From Bacteriovoracaceae bacterium (GTDB lineage Bacteria; Bdellovibrionota; Bacteriovoracia; Bacteriovoracales; Bacteriovoracaceae), in the NCBI GenBank assembly GCA_947441615.1, contig CANEUH010000003.1:62001-126000 (forward strand): DNA of 64,000 bases, given 5' to 3'. The notes below the pieces were generated by a model, which was not told the origin of the DNA, did no database searches, and saw nothing but the letters and a program-made list of their open reading frames with translations. Position numbers and translations under genes: made by a program. The stretch's first letter is position 1; each line of letters opens with the position of its first letter. Shown piece after piece: positions 51,954-60,826 of the stretch.

Positions 51954-54364
51954 GTCTACCTCACGATTACGCTCATACTCACGTATGCGGAGAGAGTGAG
52001 TTTGTAGATGACCGACCGATCATGAGAAATGAACTCTTTTGTGATGTCTTTTTTTCTACCCGGGCCCACGCACTCATTAAAAGAGTGGACTTTACTGAGG
52101 CGCTAAAAATGCCTGGAGTGGTTCAAATTTTTACGGGCCATGATTTTTCTCATAATCTTTGGGGAACCATCTTTAAAGATCAACCGATCCTAGCGACAGA
52201 TAAAGTCAACTACGCTGGCGAAGGGATCGCTATTGTCCTAGCAGAGAGTTTCGAAGAGGCCCAAAGAGCGAAAGAAAAAATTATTATTGAATACACGGAT
52301 CTCGCTCCGGTTATGAGTATTAGTCAGGCGAAAAAATCACAGTCTTTTATTATCCCGGCGAGAAAAATTGAGCGCGGGAAAGTTGATGAGGCGATGAAGG
52401 AATCTCCCCTCACTTTAGAGGGAAAGATTATTATCCAGGGCCATGATCACTTTTATCTAGAGTCTCAAGCCTCGATTGCTTACCCCTTGGAAGACGGGCA
52501 AATTGAAATCCACTCTTCTTCTCAGCACCCCACTGAAACTCAGCACGTCGTGGCCCATGCCTTAGGGCTTCCAGATAAAGATGTGGTTTGCGTGGTAAAA
52601 AGAATGGGAGGAGGCTTTGGAGGAAAAGAATCTCAAGCAGCTCCCTTTGCCGCGATGGCCGCTCTTTGTGCCATGAAGTTAAAGCGTCCCGTGAGACTGT
52701 GTCTCACGAAAGACGATGACATGATCATGACCGGAAAAAGAAATCCTTTTGAAAATGAGTATAAAGTAGGATTTTCTCAAGACGGAAAAATTCAGAGTCT
52801 CGTGGTAAATCTCTTCTCAGATGCGGGAGCTTACGCAGATTTATCGACATCTATTATGGAACGAGCAATGCTTCATACGGATAATGCTTACTTTATCCCA
52901 AACATCAGAGTGACGGGACAAGTATGCCGCACCAATCACCACTCACACACCGCCTTTAGAGGCTTTGGTGGGCCCAAAGGTGTAGCGACAATTGAAAAAA
53001 TTATTGAAGAGATTTCTCACTCCCTAAAAAAAGACCCCATTGAAGTGAGAAAAATAAATCTCTACTCAGATGTTGATAACAAAAACATCACTCACTACGG
53101 GCAAGTCTTTAAAAATAATTGCCTTGGTCGACTCATCCATGATCTTGAAAAAAAATGCGACTATAAAAAGCGCCGTCTTGAAATAGAAGTATTTAATAAA
53201 ACGGATAAAAACTTCCTTCGCGGCATTTCTCTTACTCCCGTAAAGTTTGGGATCTCTTTCACGACACGTTTTCTTAACCAGGGAAACGCTCTTGTCCTTA
53301 TTCATAATGATGGATCCGTTCAGATCTCCACTGGTGCAACTGAAATGGGCCAGGGAGTAAATGCTAGGATTTCAGAAATGGTCACGAGTGAATTGGGTCT
53401 AGCTCGCTCAGCTGCTCGAGTGATGCCAACAAGAACTGACAAAAACGCCAACACGTCTCCGACCGCGGCTTCGAGTGGCACGGACATCAATGGAGCTGCG
53501 GCCCTTCTTGCCACGAGAAAAATTAAAAAGCGCCTCTCTGAACTTGCCCTAAAACTCATGGATATCCCAAAAGAGAAATGGGCCTCAAAGACCGCGGGAC
53601 TAGGAACTGAGCCGGAAGTGGAACTCACGGACCCTTATTTAAATGAAAATGATCCCAATAAAGGAGCTGACTGGAAGAGTGGAAAGGCGACTTATTTTGA
53701 TATGGTCTTTGAAGAGGGATATGTCTTTCATCCCAAGCACCGTGATAAGAAAATTGAATTTAAATATCTTGTCTTAGAAGCGTATCTTAATCGCGTGTCG
53801 TTATCTGATTATTCATTTTATAAAATCCCTGGGATTGAATTTAATAAAATGACAGGAGAAGGTGACGCTTTTCTTTACTACACTCAGGGGACGGCCTGCA
53901 CGGAAGTGAGTCTTGATAGAATCTCGGGTGAAGTGAAAGTGTTAAGAACTGATATCCTGATGGATCTGGGTCGAACCGTGAACGAGGACCTTGATATTGG
54001 GCAAGTGACTGGAGCGTACATCCAGGGACTTGGGTGGGTCACGACGGAGAATTTATTCTATAACGATCAGGGACTACTTCTCTCCCATGCTCCTAGTACT
54101 TATAAAATTCCTAATATCCAGGACACACCAAGAATTTTTAACGTCGAGCTGTTAGAAAATGATGAGAACTACGCCAACGTTCGTGGAACCAAGGCCGTGG
54201 GCGAGCCTCCTCTACTACTTGCGATTTCAGCTTGGACAGCGGTGAATGATGCGATTAAACAACTTCCTCACTATATCGCTTATTACCCAGAAGTGCGCAT
54301 TCCGGCCACGTCTGAGAATGTTCTTAGGGCCATGATGCCTGAGAGGTTTAAAGAGTGGGAATAA
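51950..54364 (+). CDS. xdhB: Xanthine dehydrogenase molybdopterin-binding subunit
   Basis: The 804-residue protein has molybdenum-hydroxylase landmarks: FYLESQASIAYP, KRMGGGFGGKESQA (cofactor-binding glycine loop), HTAFRGFGGPKG (substrate-positioning Arg in the family), GATEMGQGVNARISEM and the C-terminal RGTKAVGEPPLLLAISAW with the catalytic Glu. It hydroxylates hypoxanthine and xanthine to urate. Purine specificity is inferred from the xdhABC gene order; related hydroxylases act on other heterocycles. Confidence 0.93.
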   Translation: MSLPHDYAHTHVCGESEFVDDRPIMRNELFCDVFFSTRAHALIKRVDFTEALKMPGVVQIFTGHDFSHNLWGTIFKDQPILATDKVNYAGEGIAIVLAESFEEAQRAKEKIIIEYTDLAPVMSISQAKKSQSFIIPARKIERGKVDEAMKESPLTLEGKIIIQGHDHFYLESQASIAYPLEDGQIEIHSSSQHPTETQHVVAHALGLPDKDVVCVVKRMGGGFGGKESQAAPFAAMAALCAMKLKRPVRLCLTKDDDMIMTGKRNPFENEYKVGFSQDGKIQSLVVNLFSDAGAYADLSTSIMERAMLHTDNAYFIPNIRVTGQVCRTNHHSHTAFRGFGGPKGVATIEKIIEEISHSLKKDPIEVRKINLYSDVDNKNITHYGQVFKNNCLGRLIHDLEKKCDYKKRRLEIEVFNKTDKNFLRGISLTPVKFGISFTTRFLNQGNALVLIHNDGSVQISTGATEMGQGVNARISEMVTSELGLARSAARVMPTRTDKNANTSPTAASSGTDINGAAALLATRKIKKRLSELALKLMDIPKEKWASKTAGLGTEPEVELTDPYLNENDPNKGADWKSGKATYFDMVFEEGYVFHPKHRDKKIEFKYLVLEAYLNRVSLSDYSFYKIPGIEFNKMTGEGDAFLYYTQGTACTEVSLDRISGEVKVLRTDILMDLGRTVNEDLDIGQVTGAYIQGLGWVTTENLFYNDQGLLLSHAPSTYKIPNIQDTPRIFNVELLENDENYANVRGTKAVGEPPLLLAISAWTAVNDAIKQLPHYIAYYPEVRIPATSENVLRAMMPERFKEWE

Positions 54365-55131
54365 GTTATTTCGAGGTTTGCCAAAAACTCATTGAATCTG
54401 GAGCCTCCTTCGTCGTTGTCACGCAAACAGGTGTGAGAGGATCTGCTCCTCAGGACCCAGGGGCCAAGATGGTTGTCACCAAAGAGGGACTTCATTTTGG
54501 TACGGTGGGTGGAGGAAAAATTGAGGCCCATGCGATAAAAAAATCTCTTGGAATCATTGAGAAAAATACACCCGCTCCTCCAGAATTAGTGACCTGGAAT
54601 CTTCAAAAAGATATTGGTATGTCTTGCGGCGGAGAAGCGAGTTACCTTTTTGAACATCACCATCAGAAAAGCTGGCCCATTGCGATTTTTGGTGCGGGCC
54701 ATGTGTCTCAGGCACTCACAAGACTTCTAACAAATTTAAATTGTAGCATTACCTGCATTGATCACAGAGAAGAGTGGACAGGGAAACTTGTGGGAGTGAA
54801 AAGCATCACTCACCCAGATCCCAAAACGCTTGTCTCTACTTTTTCTGAGAATACTTTTTTCATTTGTATGACAATGGGGCATGCGACAGATGTGCCGATT
54901 CTTTTTGAAATTTTTAAACACGCTCCCGATTCTCCCTATGTGGGAGTCATTGGAAGCGAAGTGAAAGGGATAAAAATTAAAAAGGAACTAAAAGATCTTG
55001 GCGCCTCTACCGAGTTTTTAGAAAAACTCAAAGTTCCCATGGGGCTACCTATTGGAAGTAATCATCCCTATGAGATTGCTATTAGTATTGCTGGGGAACT
55101 TATTCAAGTCCGAGATCAACGAAAACTCTAA
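54355..55131 (+). CDS. xdhC: XdhC family molybdenum-cofactor insertion/sulfuration factor
   Basis: The 258-residue protein has the N-terminal XdhC/CoxI block (VVVTQTGVRGSAPQDPGAKMVVT, GTVGGGKIEAHAI, GMSCGGEASYL) and a C-terminal Rossmann domain (IAIFGAGHVSQALTRLL). XdhC binds the molybdenum cofactor, protects its sulfurated form and delivers it to XdhB. The start is a GTG with GAGAGG 8 bases upstream, inside the end of xdhB (10-base overlap). The stop overlaps the convergent metalloprotease stop by 4 bases. Confidence 0.92.
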   Translation: MGISYFEVCQKLIESGASFVVVTQTGVRGSAPQDPGAKMVVTKEGLHFGTVGGGKIEAHAIKKSLGIIEKNTPAPPELVTWNLQKDIGMSCGGEASYLFEHHHQKSWPIAIFGAGHVSQALTRLLTNLNCSITCIDHREEWTGKLVGVKSITHPDPKTLVSTFSENTFFICMTMGHATDVPILFEIFKHAPDSPYVGVIGSEVKGIKIKKELKDLGASTEFLEKLKVPMGLPIGSNHPYEIAISIAGELIQVRDQRKL

Positions 55132-57224
55132 TGGAGTTCCACTTTTAGAAGGAGCTCTTCCACAAACTCTTCTGTGGCAATCCCCTTTCTTTTTTCTGGG
55201 GCCTGCTTTTCCCAAGAAGTAAGAAGTTCCATCACTTTTTCACGTTTACATTTCTTAAGAAGACACTTTTTAGTCGATTCTTGAAATTTCACCAGAACTT
55301 CTTTCTCAAAGGAAGAAACTTCGTCTCCATAAGGTTTTTTAATAAGATTATTTGGGTTTTCACCTTTAGGGACTTTAAAGCCAGCTTGTTCATAGAGACC
55401 CAGAAGATTTTCAGCACAAGCACTCGTTACATCTTTTTTATCATACCCTTCCCATAAGTCTCGTCCCAATGAGTAGGTGTTCTTAAATCCTTCTTTCCCA
55501 GAATTATATTCAAGAAGATCTTCCCCTGAGGTCAATTTATAAACCTCGATTTTTGAAATATTTTTTAAGCACGCACTAAGCCACTTACTCGTTCCAATGG
55601 CATCAAGATTATCTCCAAGGGCACTCATTCTTTTAGGTACTTTACTCACGACGAGACTCTCCACCACAGGGATCATCCCTTTAGGTACATCTACACTTTG
55701 ACCGGATTTTTTTATAATACATTCTCTCGTGTAGTCTTTTTCAGCTTCACAAGCTTTCACTGAAGAAGTGACATCCATCTTTGCCGACGCTTCAAAACGA
55801 GAAGCGATGAGAGCTTTGGATTCAGCACAAATTTTCTCTGCACCTTTTTTAATCACCGCCTGGCCACCTTTATTACAATACTCATCAGTCTGCGCCAATG
55901 TTTCTTCGATCTCCTTGGTGCGTGTGCTGATGAATTCGTTCATGCAGTGGTTCTTATTGAGTTGATCAAGAGCATTTCCCATACTGGTTAATGAAACCGA
56001 GCGACCTGGTGAAGTTGATGTGGTTGCAGCATCATTTGAAGTGAAAAAGCCGTATGAGTAACTCATATGAGTCACACATTTCTCAAGCGCAGGAAGACAC
56101 CCTTCTTGAGAAGCGAGAAGATTCGAAAGCTCTGGCCACGCCATATCTTTAGACTTCGTCCATGGTTTGTCTTTAAATTCAACTCCAGGAAAGACCTTGT
56201 TTTTCATATAGGCGTACTTACTGGGAGCGACCTTCTCGAGCTTAAGTGGATCAAGAATATAATGAGCACAGGTTTCAGCAAAATCTTCTGCTGGCTGAGT
56301 GGAAGCATAGGAGCTTACAAATTGCGCTTTATCCGAATGAGTCCAAGTAGACTCCCCGTTTTTTCCCACCTTCTCTTTCCAGCCACTAAGAGCGGAAAAA
56401 GCTGAGCCCCTCTGCTCCGTAGTCATGTCCCCTTCATTTGTGGCGTAGTAGCCCTTGTAGTCATGGTGATGACAGATCTCATGGAGGATAACTTCCTGAG
56501 GCCAGGAGGCTTGCTCATAGGCGGAGCCCTTGCTGATTGCCCCTCTTAATGCAGCATCGTACATCACGAGTTCCGCACCCTTGTATCCAGAAATAGCTGG
56601 ACTCGCGTAGGCCGCGACACCTCTACCATGGTAACTTTTTCTAAAACCATCGGCCATACGAGTGATGACTTTTAAGTGAGGAAGGGACTGTAGCCCTTTG
56701 GGCATTTTACTTGCTGCCGCACTCATTTCTCGAATTTCACGAGGAGACCAAACTTGATTGGCCTGTCCTTGGTTAATCGTTTGATCAAGACTTAAAGCGT
56801 ATCCAGATTTAGCAGCGAAATTAAAAATCTCCATCGCTGCAATTTTTGATTTTAATAATTTTTCGAAGGCACACTGAATGGTAGAGCACCCCTTAGCGGA
56901 GGCGGCCCACTCTTTGGGAGGTTTCCCTCCGAGCATGAGGTTAGCAAGTTGGAGTTCTTTCTCCGACCCCTTAAGAATGTGTCCCTTTACGTTTTTACTC
57001 ACCTGAGGTTTTGCGCCATAAAACTTTTTATATTCTTCCGTTACAAAGGCATTCACGAGTTCATCGTCCGTTGGACATTCTCGCAGTGGTGCAGATAGAC
57101 CCAAGACAGTTTGGCTTAACTTTTGAATCTCTCCGGAGGGAATACATTCGATCTGATCATCTTCTTGGGAGAAGCTTGAAAAAGAGAGAAGAAGAAACGG
57201 TAATAATAAAAAATTTTTTTTCAT
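55128..57224 (-). CDS. Large secreted metalloprotease with an M34 (lethal-factor/ATLF)-like zinc site
   Basis: The 698-residue protein has a signal peptide (MKKNFLLLPFLLLSFSSFS). Around residues 195-330 is the peptidase region: VILHEICHHHDYKGY (H248, E249, H252) and SSYASTQPAEDFAETCAHYILDP (E313 or E316 as third ligand). The S-x-YA...EDFAE arrangement is that of the ATLF/Pro-Pro endopeptidase group of M34 metallopeptidases. The C-terminal half (about 350-698) is Cys-rich, with pairs such as CAESKA, CEAEKDYTREC and CLLKKCKRE, and matches nothing I know. It is 4 bases downstream of the 160-residue gene, so they form an operon under the CCGATAAG element. Confidence 0.75.
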   Translation of the reverse strand: MKKNFLLLPFLLLSFSSFSQEDDQIECIPSGEIQKLSQTVLGLSAPLRECPTDDELVNAFVTEEYKKFYGAKPQVSKNVKGHILKGSEKELQLANLMLGGKPPKEWAASAKGCSTIQCAFEKLLKSKIAAMEIFNFAAKSGYALSLDQTINQGQANQVWSPREIREMSAAASKMPKGLQSLPHLKVITRMADGFRKSYHGRGVAAYASPAISGYKGAELVMYDAALRGAISKGSAYEQASWPQEVILHEICHHHDYKGYYATNEGDMTTEQRGSAFSALSGWKEKVGKNGESTWTHSDKAQFVSSYASTQPAEDFAETCAHYILDPLKLEKVAPSKYAYMKNKVFPGVEFKDKPWTKSKDMAWPELSNLLASQEGCLPALEKCVTHMSYSYGFFTSNDAATTSTSPGRSVSLTSMGNALDQLNKNHCMNEFISTRTKEIEETLAQTDEYCNKGGQAVIKKGAEKICAESKALIASRFEASAKMDVTSSVKACEAEKDYTRECIIKKSGQSVDVPKGMIPVVESLVVSKVPKRMSALGDNLDAIGTSKWLSACLKNISKIEVYKLTSGEDLLEYNSGKEGFKNTYSLGRDLWEGYDKKDVTSACAENLLGLYEQAGFKVPKGENPNNLIKKPYGDEVSSFEKEVLVKFQESTKKCLLKKCKREKVMELLTSWEKQAPEKRKGIATEEFVEELLLKVELH

Positions 57225-57228
57225 ATTT

Positions 57229-57711
57229 TTATTTCACACTTTTAATGACTTCAGATTCAGGAGTTTTTAAGAGGGCCTCACCAAACTGACACTCACGGTT
57301 TGCTCTTGCTCCGGGTATATCTTGGATCACAATTGATTTAATTTGACCTTTGGGGCTCAGTTCATAGCGCCTTTGTGTTTTCATATCAAAAAAGAATGTG
57401 CGGTTTATAGGGATATCAGGGGCCATGGGTTGACTTAAGCAAAAGCCTTTGGTGTCTTTACTCACAAATTCTTCCGAATTAACTGGTAACTTAAAATCAA
57501 TACGTACGGAAGTGATGAGATTCTTTTCAGTTTCTATCTCGTAGGAAGCACCCTTTAAGGAGTCACTCTCCTTAAGACCCGCAACTTTTTTCTTCGCCTC
57601 CGATAGACTCTCTCCTGGTTTTAATTTCAGAATATCACCTGTCCCTAGGACTTTGGCGGATAGAGGAAGATGCACTAAAAGTGAGGAGAGGATAAGAAGT
57701 GTTTTGATCAT
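57229..57711 (-). CDS. Secreted protein of unknown function, partner of the large metalloprotease
   Basis: The 160-residue protein has a signal peptide (MIKTLLILSSLLVHLPLSA), then a mostly polar domain whose beta-rich second half includes SVRIDFKLPV, KGFCLSQPM and ANRECQFGEALL with two Cys. No family recognised. It is the first gene of a two-gene operon, 4 bases before the large protease, so it may be a propeptide-like chaperone, inhibitor or co-secreted factor; this is inference. There is no Shine-Dalgarno sequence, and a near-consensus sigma-28-type element ends 8 bases before the ATG. Confidence 0.6.
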   Translation of the reverse strand: MIKTLLILSSLLVHLPLSAKVLGTGDILKLKPGESLSEAKKKVAGLKESDSLKGASYEIETEKNLITSVRIDFKLPVNSEEFVSKDTKGFCLSQPMAPDIPINRTFFFDMKTQRRYELSPKGQIKSIVIQDIPGARANRECQFGEALLKTPESEVIKSVK

Positions 57712-57719
57712 AGGTGAGA

Positions 57720-57748
57720 CTTATCGGCGAAAGACTTAAACTACTTTA
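57720..57748 (-). promoter_or_regulatory. Strong sigma-28 (FliA)-like promoter of the M34-like protease operon
   Basis: On the minus strand TAAAG (57748-57744), 16 bases, and CCGATAAG (57727-57720) preceded by G, which makes a full GCCGATAA match to the FliA -10. The ATG is 8 bases downstream. The -35 half overlaps the last codons of the upstream exonuclease gene. Confidence 0.65.
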
Positions 57749-59034
57749 GTCAAGTAACTACAAACAATTGAAGCAATATCTGGATCCCCCGGAACTCGGT
57801 ATGTAGACTCTTCCCCAGATCTATCTCTTATCACCATGGAGACCGGCACATGGCCCTCAATTTTAATATACCCGTGGATTTGCCCATGGGCCTTGAGAGG
57901 AATTTCAAACTCATGAGACTTTGGGATTTTTTTATAAAAGATTTTCTCTAAAAAAGAATTGAAGCCTTGGGGACCCAATTTTTTTAAGAGAAGTTCAATT
58001 TTACCCATCTTTTCAAGACTCGTTTCAAAGGGTCCCAGAAGAATTTTATAAATCGCCTCGATTCTTCTCTCCCCCACTTTTTTACTCTTCACTGCAAAGA
58101 GTGGATGAAAGGTTCCATCATTATGGGTGCAGATAATCTCAAAAATGCCATCGTGATTAACTTTAAGCTTTAAGGCATAGGGAAAGATTTTTCTTTTTAA
58201 AGAATGATTATAGCGAGGATAGTGTTTTTTTATCTCCATGCACTCAAAAACTAGCGCCGCAAGCTCATGAGGGAAAAGTGCGTAACTCATCTTCGCGATT
58301 TGATTTTTTAGTTCAATATCCTTTCTTCGTTTTAGATCCGGGTGAAAGTGCTGTGAGATTCTTTTTTTAATATCAAGACTCTTTCCAATATATAAAATAT
58401 CCCCATGACCGTTATAAAAATAATAGACTCCAATCGAATGTGGGAGGGCCTCAAACTCTTCTCGATCTAGATTAGGCGGGAGAGCAAGTTTTTTCGCGTC
58501 CGAGATGAGCTCCATTTGAGAATTCATCTTTTTTTGAATGATTTTAAATAACTCAAAAGTCGCTTTTGCGTCCCCCATCGCTCGGTGCCGGCCAGAGTTT
58601 ATGATAGCTAGATCCTTCGAGAGTTCACCCAATGAATAAGACTTGTGGCCCGGAAGATATTTTCTGGCGAGTTGAACAGTGCAAAGTTTATCGCGAGAGA
58701 AACTAAACCCTAATTCAGAGAATTCGTGCTTAATAAAATTAAAATCAAAAAACACATTGTGAGCAACAAAGATTCTATCTTTAGTCATCTCGACAATTTT
58801 TTTAGCAATTTCATAAAACTTCGGAGCGTTTTCGACGTCTTCGTTATTGATTCCAGTTAAGGTGGTGATGAAATAAGGGATTCTGATTTCGGGGTTAATG
58901 AGGGTCGTGAATTCGTCGGTGATCTCGTTGCCATCTATATTAATAATGGCAATTTCAATGATCTTCTGACCCTTTTTAAAGCTACCCGTGGTCTCAATAT
59001 CAATGAGGGAGAATTTTTGAGATAAGTCTTTCAC
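57736..59034 (-). CDS. DnaQ-like 3'-5' exonuclease fused to a GIY-YIG (UvrC/Cho-type) nuclease domain
   Basis: Residues 1-170 are a DEDDh exonuclease: SLIDIETTG (D and E), FVAHNVFFDFNFI, and HRAMGDAKATFELF (H and D). Residues about 195-290 are a GIY-YIG domain: IGVYYFYNGHGDILYIGKSLDIKKRISQHF with the conserved Arg. The last 140 residues have no clear motif. This fusion is widespread and resembles the Cho/UvrC incision module joined to a Pol III epsilon-like domain, implying a role in DNA repair. The helix-hairpin-helix and C-terminal nuclease of UvrC are absent. It is divergent from homospermidine synthase. Confidence 0.88.
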   Translation of the reverse strand: MKDLSQKFSLIDIETTGSFKKGQKIIEIAIINIDGNEITDEFTTLINPEIRIPYFITTLTGINNEDVENAPKFYEIAKKIVEMTKDRIFVAHNVFFDFNFIKHEFSELGFSFSRDKLCTVQLARKYLPGHKSYSLGELSKDLAIINSGRHRAMGDAKATFELFKIIQKKMNSQMELISDAKKLALPPNLDREEFEALPHSIGVYYFYNGHGDILYIGKSLDIKKRISQHFHPDLKRRKDIELKNQIAKMSYALFPHELAALVFECMEIKKHYPRYNHSLKRKIFPYALKLKVNHDGIFEIICTHNDGTFHPLFAVKSKKVGERRIEAIYKILLGPFETSLEKMGKIELLLKKLGPQGFNSFLEKIFYKKIPKSHEFEIPLKAHGQIHGYIKIEGHVPVSMVIRDRSGEESTYRVPGDPDIASIVCSYLTKVV

Positions 59035-59158
59035 GGGAGAGAGTTTAGCATGTGTGAGTGATAGAGAGAAGGGGTGTAGAGGAAACGTATAGATTAAGAA
59101 AAGTATTTTAATATTGCCTTTTGAATACTAGAATCCCCACCCCCATTGCCCGCTTAAC

Positions 59159-59211
59159 TATGCATCAAATCAATACTTTTATGCATAAAACAACATAACA
59201 AATGCATAAAA
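59159..59211 (+). promoter_or_regulatory. Triple ATGCAT operator-like array upstream of homospermidine synthase
   Basis: Three ATGCAT palindromes start at 59160, 59181 and 59202, exactly 21 bp apart, each in an A/T-rich flank. The middle one is a 14-bp perfect palindrome (TTTTATGCATAAAA). Two-helical-turn spacing is the arrangement of paired ARG boxes bound by ArgR hexamers, and argR lies 1.5 kb away. The core differs from the E. coli ARG box, so the regulator is inferred. Confidence 0.5.
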
Positions 59212-59299
59212 ATACACTGTCCTGACTTTTCACGTTTACAATGAGGGCCCCCCTTGATAGTTAAATTAGTTATCTATTAAAAAATCCAAAGAGGGAATC

Positions 59300-60787
59300 A
59301 TGACTTTAATGAAAACAAATGCGACCCATATCACCCAGGAAGCCTCGATGACTCCACCGAACAAGATCTACGGTGAGATCACTGGCCCTATCGTGATGAT
59401 TGGATTTGGCTCTATCGGTAAAGGAACGATTCCCCTACTTCAGCGCCATTTTAAATTTGATAAATCACGCATGGTCGTGATTGACCCAACTGACCGGGAT
59501 AAAAAAATTCTAGATCAACATGGAATTAAATTTATTAAAGCTGCGCTTACTTCAGACAACTACGAAGAACTTCTGGGACCACTTCTTAAAAACGGAACAG
59601 GGACAGGTTTTTGTATTAATCTCTCGGTCGATGTTTCTTCAGTAGATGTGATGAAATTTTGCCGTGACCTTGGTGCTCACTACATTGATACCGTGGTTGA
59701 GCCTTGGGCAGGATTTTATTTTGATACATCAGTTGGCACGTCTGGACGCTCAAACTACGCCCTTAGAGAGAGCCTTTTAGCTGAAAGAACAAAGTCATCT
59801 ACTGGTGGGATAACTGCTGTTTCTTGCTGTGGCGCTAACCCTGGAATGGTTTCGTGGTTTGTAAAACAAGCTCTGGTTCACCTTGCCAATGATTTAAAAA
59901 TTTCATTCGAGATGCCAACTTCAAGAACTGATTGGGCAAAACTTATGCAAAAAGTGGGAGTCAAAGGCATTCATATCGCCGAAAGAGACACTCAACGCGC
60001 TCGACTTCCAAAACCCATGAATACTTTTGTTAACACTTGGTCAGTGGAAGGCTTTATCTGTGAAGGAATGCAACCAGCAGAACTAGGCTGGGGAACCCAT
60101 GAGAAATGGATGCCTGATACTGCCGCAACTCACGACTCCGGCTGCCAAGCCGCCATTTACTTAAATCAACCTGGGGCCAATACTAAAGTGAGAACCTGGT
60201 GCCCAACTCCGGGGCCTCAATATGGGCGCCTAGTGACTCATAATGAATCCATCTCGATTGCTGACTACTTTACTGTGGGCGAAGGAAAAAACGCTGAGTA
60301 CCGTCCAACTTGCCACTACGCTTATCATCCGGCCAATGATTCTATCCTTTCTCTAGAAGAAATGTTTGGTGCCAATGGTGAACGCCAGCCAGAGCACTTT
60401 ATTTTAAATGAAAATGAAATCGTTGATGGAATGGATGAACTTGGTGTTCTTCTTTATGGCCATGACAAAAATGCTTACTGGTATGGTTCTCAATTAACAA
60501 TCGAAGAAACCCGTACCCTTGCCCCTTATCAAAACGCAACTGGTCTTCAAGTGACTTCTGCAGTGATTGCTGGCATGGCGTGGGCCCTTGAGAATCCAAA
60601 GGCAGGAATTGTGGAAGCAGATGAAATGGACTTCAAGCGCTGCCTAGAGTTCCAACTTCCTTACCTTGGTGCAGTTAAAGGCTATTATACTGACTGGAAT
60701 CCACTTAAAGATAGACCAGGTATGTTCCCAGAAAATCTTGATACAACCGATCCATGGCAATTTAAGAATGTCTTAGTGAAAAACTAA
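59300..60787 (+). CDS. hss: Homospermidine synthase
   Basis: The 495-residue protein has the NAD-binding start PIVMIGFGSIGKGTIPLLQRH (about residue 30), LGAHYIDTVVEPWAGFY, SCCGANPGMVSWFVKQAL and WGTHEKWMPDTAATHDSGCQAAIYLNQPG, the family's active-site region with conserved acidic and Trp residues. It makes homospermidine from putrescine (two putrescines, or putrescine plus spermidine) with NAD-linked aldehyde intermediates. The ATG follows AGAGGG. It is a single gene. Neighbouring arginine genes fit polyamine supply from arginine or ornithine. Confidence 0.93.
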   Translation: MTLMKTNATHITQEASMTPPNKIYGEITGPIVMIGFGSIGKGTIPLLQRHFKFDKSRMVVIDPTDRDKKILDQHGIKFIKAALTSDNYEELLGPLLKNGTGTGFCINLSVDVSSVDVMKFCRDLGAHYIDTVVEPWAGFYFDTSVGTSGRSNYALRESLLAERTKSSTGGITAVSCCGANPGMVSWFVKQALVHLANDLKISFEMPTSRTDWAKLMQKVGVKGIHIAERDTQRARLPKPMNTFVNTWSVEGFICEGMQPAELGWGTHEKWMPDTAATHDSGCQAAIYLNQPGANTKVRTWCPTPGPQYGRLVTHNESISIADYFTVGEGKNAEYRPTCHYAYHPANDSILSLEEMFGANGERQPEHFILNENEIVDGMDELGVLLYGHDKNAYWYGSQLTIEETRTLAPYQNATGLQVTSAVIAGMAWALENPKAGIVEADEMDFKRCLEFQLPYLGAVKGYYTDWNPLKDRPGMFPENLDTTDPWQFKNVLVKN

Positions 60788-60797
60788 CCAGACTCTT

Positions 60798-60825
60798 GAG
60801 GAGGGTTTCTAACGAAACCTTCCTC
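60798..60825. terminator. Hairpin between hss and argR, probable bidirectional terminator
   Basis: A 12-bp stem (60798-60809 with 60814-60825, one G-T pair) and TAAC loop lies between the convergent stop codons. T tracts are poor on both sides, so it may act as a Rho-assisted terminator or 3'-end stabiliser. Confidence 0.6.
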
Positions 60826-60826
60826 A

